64,000 bases of DNA, from the NCBI GenBank assembly GCA_916610825.1, contig OU744450.1, positions 21,937,838 through 22,001,837 of the forward strand, given 5' to 3'. Shown piece after piece: positions 1 through 10,934 of the stretch (position 1 is the stretch's first letter; each line of letters starts with the position of its first letter). Source of the DNA: Haliclystus octoradiatus (taxonomy: Eukaryota > Cnidaria > Staurozoa > Stauromedusae > Haliclystidae). A program made the position numbers and the translations under genes. The notes under the pieces were generated by a model, which did not search any database, had not been told where the DNA came from, and saw nothing but the letters and a program-made list of their open reading frames with translations.

Positions 1-413
1 CATACAATTGTAATTGCTGAACATGAAATAGTACACTTTCTCGTGAGCAGTGTATGCTAGCCAATTGCAGGGTTTTTCATTTCCCAATCAAATTTCAAAA
101 CGTTCTTAAAGTATAATTGTCCTCATGAACATTGTGCAATTCATGAAATGTTGGATCTTGATCCTGTTGCTTTGTCCCCTAATATATACAGTAAAACCTG
201 TGTATAAAGGTCACGCTATAGAGCAGCCACCTGTCTATAACAGTCATTTCATAATGTTACAAATGTTGATATCTATCTAATTTAACCTCTGTAAAAAGGT
301 CACCTGCCTTTAGTGACCAATATTCTCTAATCTCACAACTGGTGGCTATACACATATTTCACTGAAGTATTTTATTGTAGTACTATTTTTTTATTTTTAC
401 TTTTCAATTTTAG
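1..413. other. Intron upstream of copper-transporter last exon
   Basis: This stretch ends in a good splice acceptor (pyrimidine-rich tract, then TTTTAG at 408-413) and is read as intron of the CTR-family gene. I did not recognise an earlier coding exon. From about 189 it holds a decayed repeat starting near CAGTAAAACCTGTGTATAAA and repeating a 'tataaaggtcac' motif; similar sequence occurs around 45.3-45.7 kb and 52.5-52.8 kb, so it is probably a Tc1/mariner-type MITE remnant. Confidence 0.5.
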
Positions 414-615
414 CCAACAAATTAAGTTTCATATTGTTCAAAGTGTATTTCAAATGCTTCAATTATCACTTGGTTATGTTATGATGTTAGCCGCAATGAC
501 ATATAACACTTGGATTTTTGTAACCATTATTATAAGCTCTGGAATAAGTTTTTGCTTATTTAATTTTGTTCTGATGAGAGCAAGAAAATTTGATCTAGAA
601 GCTGTATCTGTTTAG
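414..615 (+). CDS. CTR/SLC31 copper transporter, last coding exon (partial)
   Basis: Ctr proteins are trimeric plasma-membrane or endosomal channels that import Cu(I). After a TTTTAG acceptor the frame starts with one leading base, runs 66 codons from 415 and stops at TAG 613-615. It reads as the C-terminal third of the family: a segment beginning HIVQSVFQMLQLSLGY, then MMLAAMTYN, which carries the MxxxM copper-binding motif and the MTYN tetrad typical of transmembrane helix 2, then a third hydrophobic helix with a small-residue stretch SSGISFCLFN where the family has GxxxG. The tail RARKFDLEAVSV lacks the usual terminal HCH copper ligand. The N-terminal Met-rich ectodomain and helix 1 must be encoded by exons to the left. 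The family call is firm from motif order; SLC31A1 and SLC31A2 cannot be separated from this exon alone. Confidence 0.85.
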
Positions 616-1237
616 AAATAGCTCAAATGTAAATAGCAAAAAATAGAATTTAACAGGAAGAATCATAAGTTTTTGATTTAATTTTGAAATTTTGGTAACA
701 TAATTTTTCATTTATAAAGTATAGTAAGTAATGTAATAATGATTCGAATTGTTAATAATGTTTTTCATTAAGAAAAAAATTATTTATCATGGAGAATCGT
801 AACCTATTGAGAAATTTGCATCTTTAATTAAAATACTTTCTCATATGATTTTAATTGTTAATAAGGTTTTTAAACAACGGAAAATGTATTTTGATTATCA
901 TGTAATGGTATTTGTAGACATTTTAAACTTTTAGTTATACTTAACATAACTTTTTAGATGTATAACATTATAAATTATTTTGCACAATTTAAAATTAACA
1001 CTCTAAGTGATTATTACTTTTTACACAAATATGAAATTAATTATAAAAAAAAACAATGAAAAAGGCTGAACTATCCTTTGCGTTGTACATGCTTTCGAAG
1101 AGTTATTAAAATCGTAGTTCCTAGCAAATCGTAGTTCCCAGCATAATCCTAAACATCATCATCATCACGGCGTAACATTAACTAATCGATTATGGTTCCC
1201 CTTTAACATTAATTAATCGATTATGGTTTATTATAAT
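616..1237. other. 3' UTR / AT-rich intergenic
   Basis: Presumed 3' UTR of the copper transporter followed by AT-rich DNA. At 1166-1228 a 25-bp unit (taacattaactaatcgatta...) occurs twice in tandem, separated by about 13 bp. No other gene is visible. Confidence 0.5.
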
Positions 1238-1545
1238 CCCCTCTAACGTCAACTCAGCCTTGACTTTATCTGAAACATCAAATGAGTACCATCTGAGGAT
1301 GGCGGATGGAATGGTCCAGAGGGAATTGCATTGTGACTAGCTGTGGTGCATCGCTGCGCATTGACAATCAAGACCTATCTGCCATGAAATCTGTTGAAAT
1401 TGATCTGCACTCTGCAGTGTCGCGGCTGAGATCAACAAAGAGCGTTTAAAATCATTGCTCTCAGCGAAAAAAGCCACTCATCTAGAAATAGAGGAGTGGT
1501 ACGGGTGCCTTCGATAGGGCGACACCTTCTACATTACTTTTTACA
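1238..1545 (+). repeat. SINE-A copy 1 (5'-truncated)
   Basis: This is a copy of the tRNA-derived SINE best seen at 38785-39126 and 53551-53920. It lacks most of the tRNA-like head, keeps the body, and ends in the family hairpin near 1470-1496 (CCACTCATCTA-GAAA-TAGAGGAGTGG, one stem mismatch) and the tail motif GGGCGACACC. Orientation is plus. Confidence 0.85.
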
Positions 1546-2901
1546 ACATTAACTATCTCTTCTATGTTTTCTAATATCGGGAGGTTCCAATAGATAATCG
1601 TCTGACTTTGATCGGATTGATACAAGTTATCTATTATCAGATTTCGAAAGAATATTTACGAATTCGGGATGATCAGACTGATCCTGGTCTATACGACTTA
1701 CGATAAATCGGTCGACGACGGTCGTTAAAAAGAGGGTTATATAGAAATAATAAAGATTGAACAGCAATTACATAATTTGATTATGGGGGGTAGATTATCA
1801 ATTGGCAGTATGGGGTTAATAACTCTAATTGTATCAAAATACACTCACTGAAGCCATAATACTTTGAAGCACCCCTTTGTCTCAAGTGGGTTAAATATAA
1901 TAATTATATGTTGTTCTGACATGATATTTTTAGATGATTGTGATATATTAATTACATGATGTCGATGTTTTCTGTGATAAGCCGACAGCCCTTCGTGGGG
2001 GCAAACTTTGAACTACCTAATTGTTGTCTTCTTATTATATGCGATCAACTTGTCTTGTTGTCATTTTAATCGCTCGTTTATACAATAAAAGTCAAGGAGA
2101 TCAAATTGCTCAATATATTTCAATCACAACTGCTAGGATTCAAATATTCAAGGATCATCAAATAGTTTCAAGATTTTCAATTCAAGTACAATCAATGTAT
2201 AGGACGAGTAATTCATTCCATACGACTTCGTATATAATCTTATTAAAGCGATTTGCTGTATCAGGGACCGACAAATGGTTCAGCCTTCTGGAATCCATAC
2301 AGGTATTTCAACATTTTCTTCAGAATTTTTCTGTTGAGGTTTGACCATTAAATCATAAAATTATTAATTTTTTTCTGAATTTGCGTTTACCTTCTGGAAT
2401 ATTCCAGGATTCCTACGTTAGTTAGACCCTAGCTGTATGAATTTTAAATTACACGTATACATCTTTTAATGCGATAACAATTTATTAAACGAATTTAAAT
2501 AGGATTGATATATATATAACAAATGATATGTATTGAAGATTTAAAGAAACTAACAATTAAATAATCCCATTTAATACGTTGATAGATACCGCGTGTATAT
2601 CCATTACATGATTATTGCCTTAATCCCGCTATAAGGTCTCTATATACATCAAGTCAGCTACGACAAACTTAATTAATTTAATACCGAGGAAAATCACTGG
2701 TATGTTATATACCTATTTTATAACCTGATCATTTTAGAATTAATTTCTTTGTATTACTATAGTAGCACTATTATCCGTACTAAAAAGATATATTATGACT
2801 GACCAAACGAAATTGTAATTGCACCAACGTTGGCAACCATCAAATCAAGATTAGATGCAATTGATTTATCAAAGCATTGTAAATGTTAATTTTCCATTGC
2901 C
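1546..2901. other. Intergenic, no gene seen
   Basis: AT-rich DNA without convincing coding sequence. Around 2335-2432 lies a fragment of a dispersed repeat ('ttgaggtttgaccattaaatcat...') also present near 9.1, 26.0, 42.8 and 43.4 kb. Confidence 0.5.
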
Positions 2902-3365
2902 TGACGGGAATTGCAAGACGGAACTTTCTAGAAGCAACTATCTACGTGCGGAATAGAACGCAATGTCATAAGTTCAAGCTAACGTCATCAAATTGGTCCT
3001 ATTGTTCTCCAAGATTGACGTCATCGCTATTCTATTTATATACAAAACTGGAAAATTCGATGCTGACCTTGACGCTGTCATGTAATCTAGAACATTCTTA
3101 ATTATTATATAACATTCTATATTTAGCAACATAAATTAATATAAAAGTAACTCGACTAAATCTTGTAAATTATTATAACATTAGTATCTATGTGAGGATC
3201 ATCTACAGATCAAGCGTAGAATACAACCGTGTAATCAGGCAACGAATATAAGAAATATACGCTACGCTACTAAATGCTGGAGTATTTATTTTGTATAAAC
3301 GTCTGTCTATCGGAGACAACGCGTTGCTGAGAAATATTTGTCGTGGACATATCTAATTCCCGACA
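2902..3365 (+). repeat. 5' LTR of BEL/Pao element
   Basis: 464 bp, TG...CA termini. No difference from the 3' LTR was seen on reading. It contains a TATA-rich stretch near 3035 (attctatttatataca) that could be the promoter. Confidence 0.95.
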
Positions 3366-3459
3366 AAGTGGCACCCGTGATGGGAGAAGAATTTGAGACT
3401 ACATTCAGAATTATACAACACACAATTATTGGAGATTAAACTATTCATATATAGTTACA

Positions 3460-6400
3460 ATGGGGGAAGAAATGCTGGAGAGCCAACTCAAGAAGTTACA
3501 AAACAGAATACAATTACTTAACTTAACAGTGGAAGATGCAGATGGAATTATTGCGAGCAATAATGTTCGAGAACTAGAAAATTACAAGAGAGATTTACTC
3601 AAACAATTAGAGGAAATCAACAAAACGGAGACATCAATCCAAGAACTGAAAATAGAAGACGGCGAAGAACCTCTATCAGTGAGACAATGGAAGAAAGATT
3701 TACAATTACAATTGAAGCTAAGCAACACAACTATGGAGACCTTAGAGAAACATATTAAAGATATCAACAATACAGTATCAGAAGAAGATTCTATCAGAGA
3801 ATTAGAAATATTACGCAAAAAACACGAAGAAGAACTTAAACTTGAAGAGAGAAAACTACAATTACAAATGTTTAAACAAAGAGAAGCAGAAAGTGAGCAA
3901 ACTATTAAGAGAGATCAAAACTCTCAAAACATAGTAAGTGCTAAACTACCAAAGCTGGTTATAACAAAGTTCAATGGGACACATATCGACTGGAACAGAT
4001 TCTGGAACCAATTTGAGTCTGAAATAGAAAATAGCAGCAATTTAGCACAAGTTACAAAGTTTTCATATTTGAAAGAGCTGGTTGAAGGAAAAATACGCCC
4101 TGTTATTGATGGGCTACCTTTCACAAATGAAGGTTATGAGAGAGCTAAAGCTATATTAAAGTCAAAATATGGTAGACCTAGTGAAGTAACAAATGCACAT
4201 ATTCAAAGCATATTATCATTATCTACAATATATGGAACAAATACTTACAAAATTAATGAGTTCTATCAAAAACTAGTTACAAATGTACAAGGGTTAGAAA
4301 CCATGGGAAAGTTAACAGAAATCAACGGTTACGTAAGAATGACATTGGACAAATTACCTGGTATACGATCAGATTTAGTACGAACAGATAACAATTGGCA
4401 AGAATGGAAGTTCAACCATCTAACCGAAGCACTTTGGCAATGGACTGAGAGAAATCCTGTTTCTGAAGATCGTCAAAATACAGACAGATATAAACATAAA
4501 AAGGACAAAATATTTAATACAAGACAATCATCATGGAGAAGCTGTGTATACTGTAAAGACGAAGAGCAAGACCATAAATCATCAGAATGTACAAAAGTTA
4601 AAGATATTGGTGAAAGAAAACAACTATTGATGAAAGAGAAACGATGTTTCAACTGCACAAAAATGGATCACAGAGCAGCTGATTGCAAGAGTAAATGGAA
4701 ATGTTCTAACTGCTCTAGAAGACATCACACGTCAATATGCGAAGGCAACCACACTGCAACAAAACCACAAAAGGAACAAACACTGACAACTACTGAATCA
4801 AAAGATGTAACATACCCTGTAGTAATAGTAAGAGCCAACGGTATCAAATGTAGAGCATTATTGGACACCGGAGCTGGAAGCTCATACGCTTCTTCGACTC
4901 TCATTAGCAGACTAAAAATGCAGCCTATACGTAAAGAAATGAAAACAATAGAAATGATGATGGAAAAAACGACAAGGAAAATATCAATGTACAACATTAC
5001 AATTACAGATTTGGATGAAACATGCGTTATTCAAGCAGAGGTAAATAAAGTTGATAAAAGAGAGTTATTATCACTGCCGAATCCTAACTATGACAAAATG
5101 ATTGCAAGATATACTCACCTAAAAGATGTGTCAATGAACGAACAAGAAAACGATAAGATGTTACCTATTCACCTAGTTCTTGGTGCAAGTGAATACGCCA
5201 GAGTAAAGACAACATCACAACCACGAATTGGTCGACCAGGAGAGCCAGTGGCGGAAAGAACAAAGCTAGGTTGGACCATCCTGTCGCCTGGCAAAGAAGC
5301 AACATTGGGAAGTACATATCTTACAAAAGATTCAACATATGACTTCGAGAGACTGTGCTCGTTGGATGTACTGGGCGTGGCCGATACAAACAAAACAGAT
5401 GATGAAGAAATTCTTGAAACATTTAAGGATCAACTAACTAAAAGTAAAGAAGGATGGTATGAAACAAGCCTTATTTGGAAGCCTAATCACCCAGAGTTAG
5501 CAAGCAACAAAGCAGGAAGCATGGGGAGATTAAATAATTTAATAAGAAGATTAAATCGGCAACCAGAATTGTTACAGAAATATGATGACATTATTCAAGA
5601 ACAACTACAAGAGGGAATAGTAGAAAGAGTTCCTGACGCCATAAAGAACAAAGAGTTTTACATACCTCACAAACCAGTTATCAGAGAAAACGTGGAGACT
5701 ACAAAATTAAGAATTGTGTATGATGCATCTGCAAAAGAAAACACTAATCGACCATCGTTAAACGATTGCCTTGAAACTGGTCCACCACTTCAAAACAAGC
5801 TATGGGATGTATTGATCAGAAATCGTTTTAGACCAATAGCACTCACCGGAGACATTAAAAAGGCATTTCTACAAGTTCGGATTAAAGAAGAGGATCGAGA
5901 TTCGCTGAGATTTCATTGGATTAAAGATAAAGATCCAACAAAGATTGAAACATTACGTTTCACAAGAGCATTATTTGGTTTAGTGCAATCACCCTTTATG
6001 TTGGCAGCAACAATAGATACTCATCTGGACACAATGAAAAAAGAATATCCTGAAGAAGCAGAAGAGATAAGAAAGTGTTTATACGTAGATGATTTGATCA
6101 CTGGCTGCAACACAATAGAGGAAACCCAGAGATTTAAAGACAAAACTTGCAGCATCTTCAAAGATGGAGGTTTTCAACTACATAAATGGCATTCAACCAA
6201 CAACTGCATTGAGGGAAAACAAGAAACACAAATATCCCCGTTAGAAGAAGAAAGGACATTTGCAAAAGAACAGCTCGGATCTCTTGAAAACGACTCGAAG
6301 ATACTGGGCATTTATTGGAATAAGCAAGATGACCATCTCAGCGTAATTGTACCACAACCACCTTCAAGGACGACCAAGAGAGGGATTCTACAGTACTTGG

Positions 6401-7755
6401 CAACAATATTTGATCCACTTGGGTTTGCATCGCCTACGACATTGGTTGGAAAAAATATATTCAGGACATGCTGTGAAAATAAATTCAATTGGGATGAAGA
6501 ATTCGACAAAGACATCACATCACGCTGGAAAACATTCTTGGACAGACAACCGGAGACATTCGAAGTACCTAGATCGATACCTTCGTACAAGGAAGACATA
6601 GAATGGATAGATCTACATGCCTTCAGCGATGCAAGTGAAAAGGGTATCTGCGCAGTCGTCTACGCTGTCACAGCACAAAAGTCTGGTATAAGTAAAGGTT
6701 TACTTGTTGCAAAATCAAGATTATCACAAAAAGCAGCAACTATTCCACGTCTGGAACTAAATGCAGCGACAATGGCAGCAAATATACTTTGGAATGTTCA
6801 CGAAGCCATTAAAGACTTGCCAATACGGAACGTGTACGCCTGGACGGATAGCACTGTTACACTACATTGGATCCGAGGTTCTGGAAATTACAAACAATAC
6901 GTAAACAATCGCGTGAAAAAGATCAAAGAGAAGCCATTCATACAATGGAGACATGTTCCTGGTAAAGAAAACCCAGCTGACATAGGAAGCCGAGGGGCAG
7001 AAGCAAAACAGCTCACAGATCTTTGGTGGAACGGTCCAATTTGGTTAGAAGATGCCGACAATTGGCCTAAAGACATATTAACACAAGATACGACTGAAAG
7101 TGCAGCAGAAGCAAAAGCCATAAAAGAAATCTTGTCAACAACAATTACAAGTCAAGACGACGACATTCAAAAACTACTAGACAAACATGGTATATGGAAA
7201 GCCTCCAGAATTATAGCATGGATCATGAGGCTCAAACACAACGGTAATACATCTAATGAAAACAATTACAGAGGATACCTACAAACGCAAGAGATTACAT
7301 CAGCTACAAACAAAATAATAAAAAAGATTCAAGAAAATTTCATCAAAGAAGACGCATTTGAATCATTCAAACACAAATTAAACCTTCAGCAAAATGAAGA
7401 AAATATCTATGTATGCAAAGGAAGACTACAAGGAGACTATCCTGTATTTATCCCTCCAAAAACAATCCTTGGAAAGCAGATAGTCATACAGGCACACACA
7501 AAAACGCTACATGGGGGAGTTGGCTTGACCATGGCAGAAGTCAGAAGCAAATATTGGATACCAAATTTACGACGTTTGTCAAAAACCATCATTAGAGACT
7601 GTTTTAAATGTAAACGCTACCACGCCACACCCTTCAAAAGACCTAAACCTGGAAATCAAGAACGACCAAGAAGAAATGCAGCAGCTATTGCGAGGTTGAA
7701 AATAAAAGATACGGAAGACACAACAAACAAGGAAGACGAAGTAACCATAGAATAA
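3460..7755 (+). CDS. BEL/Pao Gag-Pol polyprotein (1431 aa, lacks integrase core)
   Basis: This is the polyprotein of the LTR retrotransposon. Domains in order: N-terminal coiled coil (about 1-150); DUF1759-type Gag (about 160-310, with KFNGTHIDWNRF); cysteine/histidine clusters (CVYCKDEEQDHKSSEC, CFNCTKMDHRAADC, CSNCSRRHHTSIC, about 360-430); aspartic protease with LLDTGAGSS near residue 468; BEL-type reverse transcriptase with YVDD near 874; RNase H (HAFSDASEKG, about 1055); and the H2C2 zinc-binding part of integrase (about 1345-1387, ending CFKC). The frame then jumps from HATPFKRPKPG straight into a basic tail (RPRRNAAAIARLKIKD) that looks like the normal extreme C-terminus. The DDE integrase core, usually 200-300 residues, is missing without a frameshift. 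Start is the first ATG in frame, 94 bp after the LTR. Confidence 0.95.
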   Translation: MGEEMLESQLKKLQNRIQLLNLTVEDADGIIASNNVRELENYKRDLLKQLEEINKTETSIQELKIEDGEEPLSVRQWKKDLQLQLKLSNTTMETLEKHIKDINNTVSEEDSIRELEILRKKHEEELKLEERKLQLQMFKQREAESEQTIKRDQNSQNIVSAKLPKLVITKFNGTHIDWNRFWNQFESEIENSSNLAQVTKFSYLKELVEGKIRPVIDGLPFTNEGYERAKAILKSKYGRPSEVTNAHIQSILSLSTIYGTNTYKINEFYQKLVTNVQGLETMGKLTEINGYVRMTLDKLPGIRSDLVRTDNNWQEWKFNHLTEALWQWTERNPVSEDRQNTDRYKHKKDKIFNTRQSSWRSCVYCKDEEQDHKSSECTKVKDIGERKQLLMKEKRCFNCTKMDHRAADCKSKWKCSNCSRRHHTSICEGNHTATKPQKEQTLTTTESKDVTYPVVIVRANGIKCRALLDTGAGSSYASSTLISRLKMQPIRKEMKTIEMMMEKTTRKISMYNITITDLDETCVIQAEVNKVDKRELLSLPNPNYDKMIARYTHLKDVSMNEQENDKMLPIHLVLGASEYARVKTTSQPRIGRPGEPVAERTKLGWTILSPGKEATLGSTYLTKDSTYDFERLCSLDVLGVADTNKTDDEEILETFKDQLTKSKEGWYETSLIWKPNHPELASNKAGSMGRLNNLIRRLNRQPELLQKYDDIIQEQLQEGIVERVPDAIKNKEFYIPHKPVIRENVETTKLRIVYDASAKENTNRPSLNDCLETGPPLQNKLWDVLIRNRFRPIALTGDIKKAFLQVRIKEEDRDSLRFHWIKDKDPTKIETLRFTRALFGLVQSPFMLAATIDTHLDTMKKEYPEEAEEIRKCLYVDDLITGCNTIEETQRFKDKTCSIFKDGGFQLHKWHSTNNCIEGKQETQISPLEEERTFAKEQLGSLENDSKILGIYWNKQDDHLSVIVPQPPSRTTKRGILQYLATIFDPLGFASPTTLVGKNIFRTCCENKFNWDEEFDKDITSRWKTFLDRQPETFEVPRSIPSYKEDIEWIDLHAFSDASEKGICAVVYAVTAQKSGISKGLLVAKSRLSQKAATIPRLELNAATMAANILWNVHEAIKDLPIRNVYAWTDSTVTLHWIRGSGNYKQYVNNRVKKIKEKPFIQWRHVPGKENPADIGSRGAEAKQLTDLWWNGPIWLEDADNWPKDILTQDTTESAAEAKAIKEILSTTITSQDDDIQKLLDKHGIWKASRIIAWIMRLKHNGNTSNENNYRGYLQTQEITSATNKIIKKIQENFIKEDAFESFKHKLNLQQNEENIYVCKGRLQGDYPVFIPPKTILGKQIVIQAHTKTLHGGVGLTMAEVRSKYWIPNLRRLSKTIIRDCFKCKRYHATPFKRPKPGNQERPRRNAAAIARLKIKDTEDTTNKEDEVTIE

Positions 7756-7828
7756 ATATTATACTATACAACTATACATGTGAAAAAGTGTATTTAACTA
7801 TAAACGATATACTTAAATAGGGGGAGAG

Positions 7829-8292
7829 TGACGGGAATTGCAAGACGGAACTTTCTAGAAGCAACTATCTACGTGCGGAATAGAACGCAATGTCATAAGT
7901 TCAAGCTAACGTCATCAAATTGGTCCTATTGTTCTCCAAGATTGACGTCATCGCTATTCTATTTATATACAAAACTGGAAAATTCGATGCTGACCTTGAC
8001 GCTGTCATGTAATCTAGAACATTCTTAATTATTATATAACATTCTATATTTAGCAACATAAATTAATATAAAAGTAACTCGACTAAATCTTGTAAATTAT
8101 TATAACATTAGTATCTATGTGAGGATCATCTACAGATCAAGCGTAGAATACAACCGTGTAATCAGGCAACGAATATAAGAAATATACGCTACGCTACTAA
8201 ATGCTGGAGTATTTATTTTGTATAAACGTCTGTCTATCGGAGACAACGCGTTGCTGAGAAATATTTGTCGTGGACATATCTAATTCCCGACA
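7829..8292 (+). repeat. 3' LTR of BEL/Pao element
   Basis: 464 bp, read as identical to the 5' LTR and followed by TTGCC, the second copy of the target duplication. Confidence 0.95.
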
Positions 8293-8523
8293 TTGCCTTT
8301 AAACTCAATACTTATAACTATGTGTTTTAAACTTAGTATTATATATTTTACGGCTATATGTAAGTGAAGGCTAACACCTTCCTATATCTGCCAGTTACTA
8401 TTGATCTTTACAGACAAAAATATATCATATCATATCATGATCAAATAAAGATCTCTCTATATTATATATCTACATGTTGAACCCACACCCATTAGATCGA
8501 AAGACCATCAATAATTAAGTTCA

Positions 8524-8829
8524 TGGAGGGGGAACTTCTATACTTTTGGTATACGGGGACATTCAAATATTATAGATGACGTTTATTAAAATTTCATTTT
8601 TAAAAAATTGGGTTTTCTTTGTCATTTGACACATTTGCAATTTGTTAACTTAGCAAAACTGTTTTTTTTTCATAAAATTCTTTCCACATTTTTTGATCGT
8701 TAAAGCTATTCTTTTTCTTAACATCTTTTGGGTTTTTCATGATTTGGAACATTATGGTCATTCTGCCAAATTTCTATTTGAACAACCCCGCTTTTAAATA
8801 ACTCAAATGGAGGCTACCTACCGGGAGGT
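8524..8829 (-). repeat. MITE family A, copy 1
   Basis: This copy lies in reverse orientation relative to 24237-24560 and 26249-26573. It opens with GGAGGGGGAACTTCTATAC, then 'ggtatacggggacattcaaatatt', and closes with 'aacaaccccgctttt...aggctacct'. The ends are imperfect inverted repeats related to GGGGGTAACTTCCA. No coding capacity. Confidence 0.7.
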
Positions 8830-9116
8830 ATAAATTATGTTTCTAGTCATTGGAGTTTTGGTATTCCAATATTATGCTGAGTATATAGTTACCAATAAAC
8901 TACTCTAATAAAGGCTAATAAAATGAGAAAGAAACTTATGTTACTCTGTGTACTACAGTATAATTATAGATGTAAAAACCTATCTCAATCCATCCATATC
9001 AATCTACTTTTTACAAACGGATAATCTTATTTTCCGTCTTGATTCTCACAGTGATAAAGCTATAAATCACTATAATAGGTCTGTGGATGCATACATGTAC
9101 AGGCCCAAACAAAAAT

Positions 9117-9260
9117 GGGGGGTCCTAGATCCTGGAAGGCTAGAGCATATTCAGAAGAAAATTGATAATTTTCTGATTTATAGGCCAAACGTCAACTACA
9201 AAATTCAGAAGAAAATGTTGAAATTTTTCAAGATTCTTGACGGAAGGCTTAACCTTTTGC
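9117..9260 (+). repeat. Dispersed repeat family B copy
   Basis: Shares 'gggtcctagatcctggaaggctagagc' and 'attcagaagaaaattgat' blocks (read in the opposite sense) with 25985-26157, 42755-42943, 43340-43470 and 2335-2432. Probably a non-coding DNA transposon remnant. Confidence 0.6.
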
Positions 9261-10635
9261 CGGATGGTTCTACAGTAGTCATAAATAAGTCATTGTATTT
9301 TTAAATGATGCTTTTTTATATGGCTCCTTCAATTCAAGCAAGGAGCCATATAATAATCATCATAAATGTCGAGATAAATATATCTGAGTCGGTTGAGTGA
9401 ACTTTATATCATATCTTAATTTTTTGAAAACTTACCTCAACGACCTCAACTATTTATTAAGAATTGATGATATTTGCGGTTATCTCTTTTTAATCTATAT
9501 ATATAGAGATTATTCAAATCATTTTGATAAGAAATTGTTTATAATATAAAAAAGTAGATACTAGAAGATACCACAAAATACAATACAATATTGGCTAATG
9601 ATATGTTTTTATAAAAAAAAATTATAATAAAAATTGAGGATCGGGAGACAATTAACAATCCTGTAGAATTTGTATTTTGAGATAATAAATTATTCCATGT
9701 CGTAAAAACTGTCAACTAAATTGTTTATAAACACAGTCGTGTGATGCTGAGGATTTTGATTCTGAAAGATTAACGTATAGGGGTTTATTATTTGACGACA
9801 CTGTTATTCATTCAAACTATTATGCGATCTACTGATATACGCAGGTTCAGGTTTTATTGTATGTTCATTTGATATGACATGACAGCTTAACAAAAATCTT
9901 CATTTTCTCATTTGTTGTGGCGAATAACAATCAACAAACGAGTATATAGGTTTAGAGGATTTAAAGTACTACTTTTCATTAATTCGAAGCATTATTCAGA
10001 CATATATTATATGATTGGCTATATATTGGAAGTTATTATGGATTATAAAGGCATATAAACTTCATTTCCAGATTGTTTATGTTGCTGCAAGTTGGTGAAA
10101 GAAGTAGATTTTGAACAGGGAAGCATGTATTCTGATGTTTGATCAAAGGTAACGATACAACTTTAAGAAATTTATGCCGTACACTTTTTAATTTTACGAT
10201 CTATTTTCAGCATTTAAAGAGCATTATAATATTCTTTATTCTATATCGTACTTACAGAAGCACGAAACTATATGCTTTCATTATTGATGCTTGCTATTAT
10301 TTCGGTTCCAACTTTTGGTATTAAAATCTCAAAATTCGTACTTTTTAAGATGTTTCACTCATAATTCAAGGTATAACGGTCTACCGTTTGTTTAGCTTGT
10401 TTTGGAGAAATCTAATTGTGTCCAATTTTCAAGATTTTTAACAAAACCTTTATAGCACAATGTTGCAAGAATGTTGCGTATGATAAATTATGATAAATTA
10501 TAATATAGCAATAAATAATAATAGCAATTGGACTTAATAATATTTGCATTACACATCTTTTCTTAGACATCGATTTAAATAAAATAATAAAATAAAGTTT
10601 AAAAAAAATAATATTAGTACGATATATATGATTTG

Positions 10636-10794
10636 TGTAGAGTCGGATAAATACATAAAGAATACAACGTTAGTAATATAACAACATCAAGTATAATTCA
10701 GATCCACTTCAAAACTCTTCTGTCTCACATCTCTTGATCCACTTACTTATACATTCTATCACGAGGCTGGCCTCTAACTCATGCTAAACCAACA
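10636..10794 (-). repeat. 3' LTR of Gypsy element
   Basis: 159 bp, 3' relative to the minus-strand element, preceded on that strand by the polypurine tract. Matches 14836-14994 throughout on reading. Confidence 0.95.
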
Positions 10795-10934
10795 CTCGCT
10801 TCTTCTTCAAAAGTTTATTAATTTTAATTATTAATTATGTATAATTATATGAAGTATTTAAATCAAATTATCGAATAAATATGTAACAGCAAGAAGTATT
10901 TAATTATAAGAAGAACAACGTTAACGACACCTGA

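Larger units (their letters stand above)
2902..8292 (+). mobile_element. BEL/Pao LTR retrotransposon, integrase-core deleted
   Basis: The 5.4-kb element is bounded by two 464-bp LTRs beginning TGACGGG and ending CCCGACA. It is flanked by the 5-bp target duplication TTGCC (2897-2901 and 8293-8297). A PBS-like TGGCACCCGTGATGGG follows the 5' LTR at about 3369, and a polypurine tract (ATAGGGGGAGAG) directly precedes the 3' LTR. Between them is one open frame (3460-7755). By eye the two LTRs are identical, so the insertion is very recent. The element lacks the integrase catalytic domain, so it was probably mobilised in trans. Confidence 0.97.
8293..10635. other. Intergenic with MITE debris
   Basis: Apart from the MITE copies listed separately, this is AT-rich DNA with no gene that I can support. 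The short reading frame at 8948-9304 is repeat sequence (it includes the dispersed repeat at 9117-9260). Confidence 0.5.

Noticed and set aside
8948-9304. 118-codon open frame as a gene
   Set aside because: Its central part is the dispersed repeat family B, found four more times; no splice or domain evidence.
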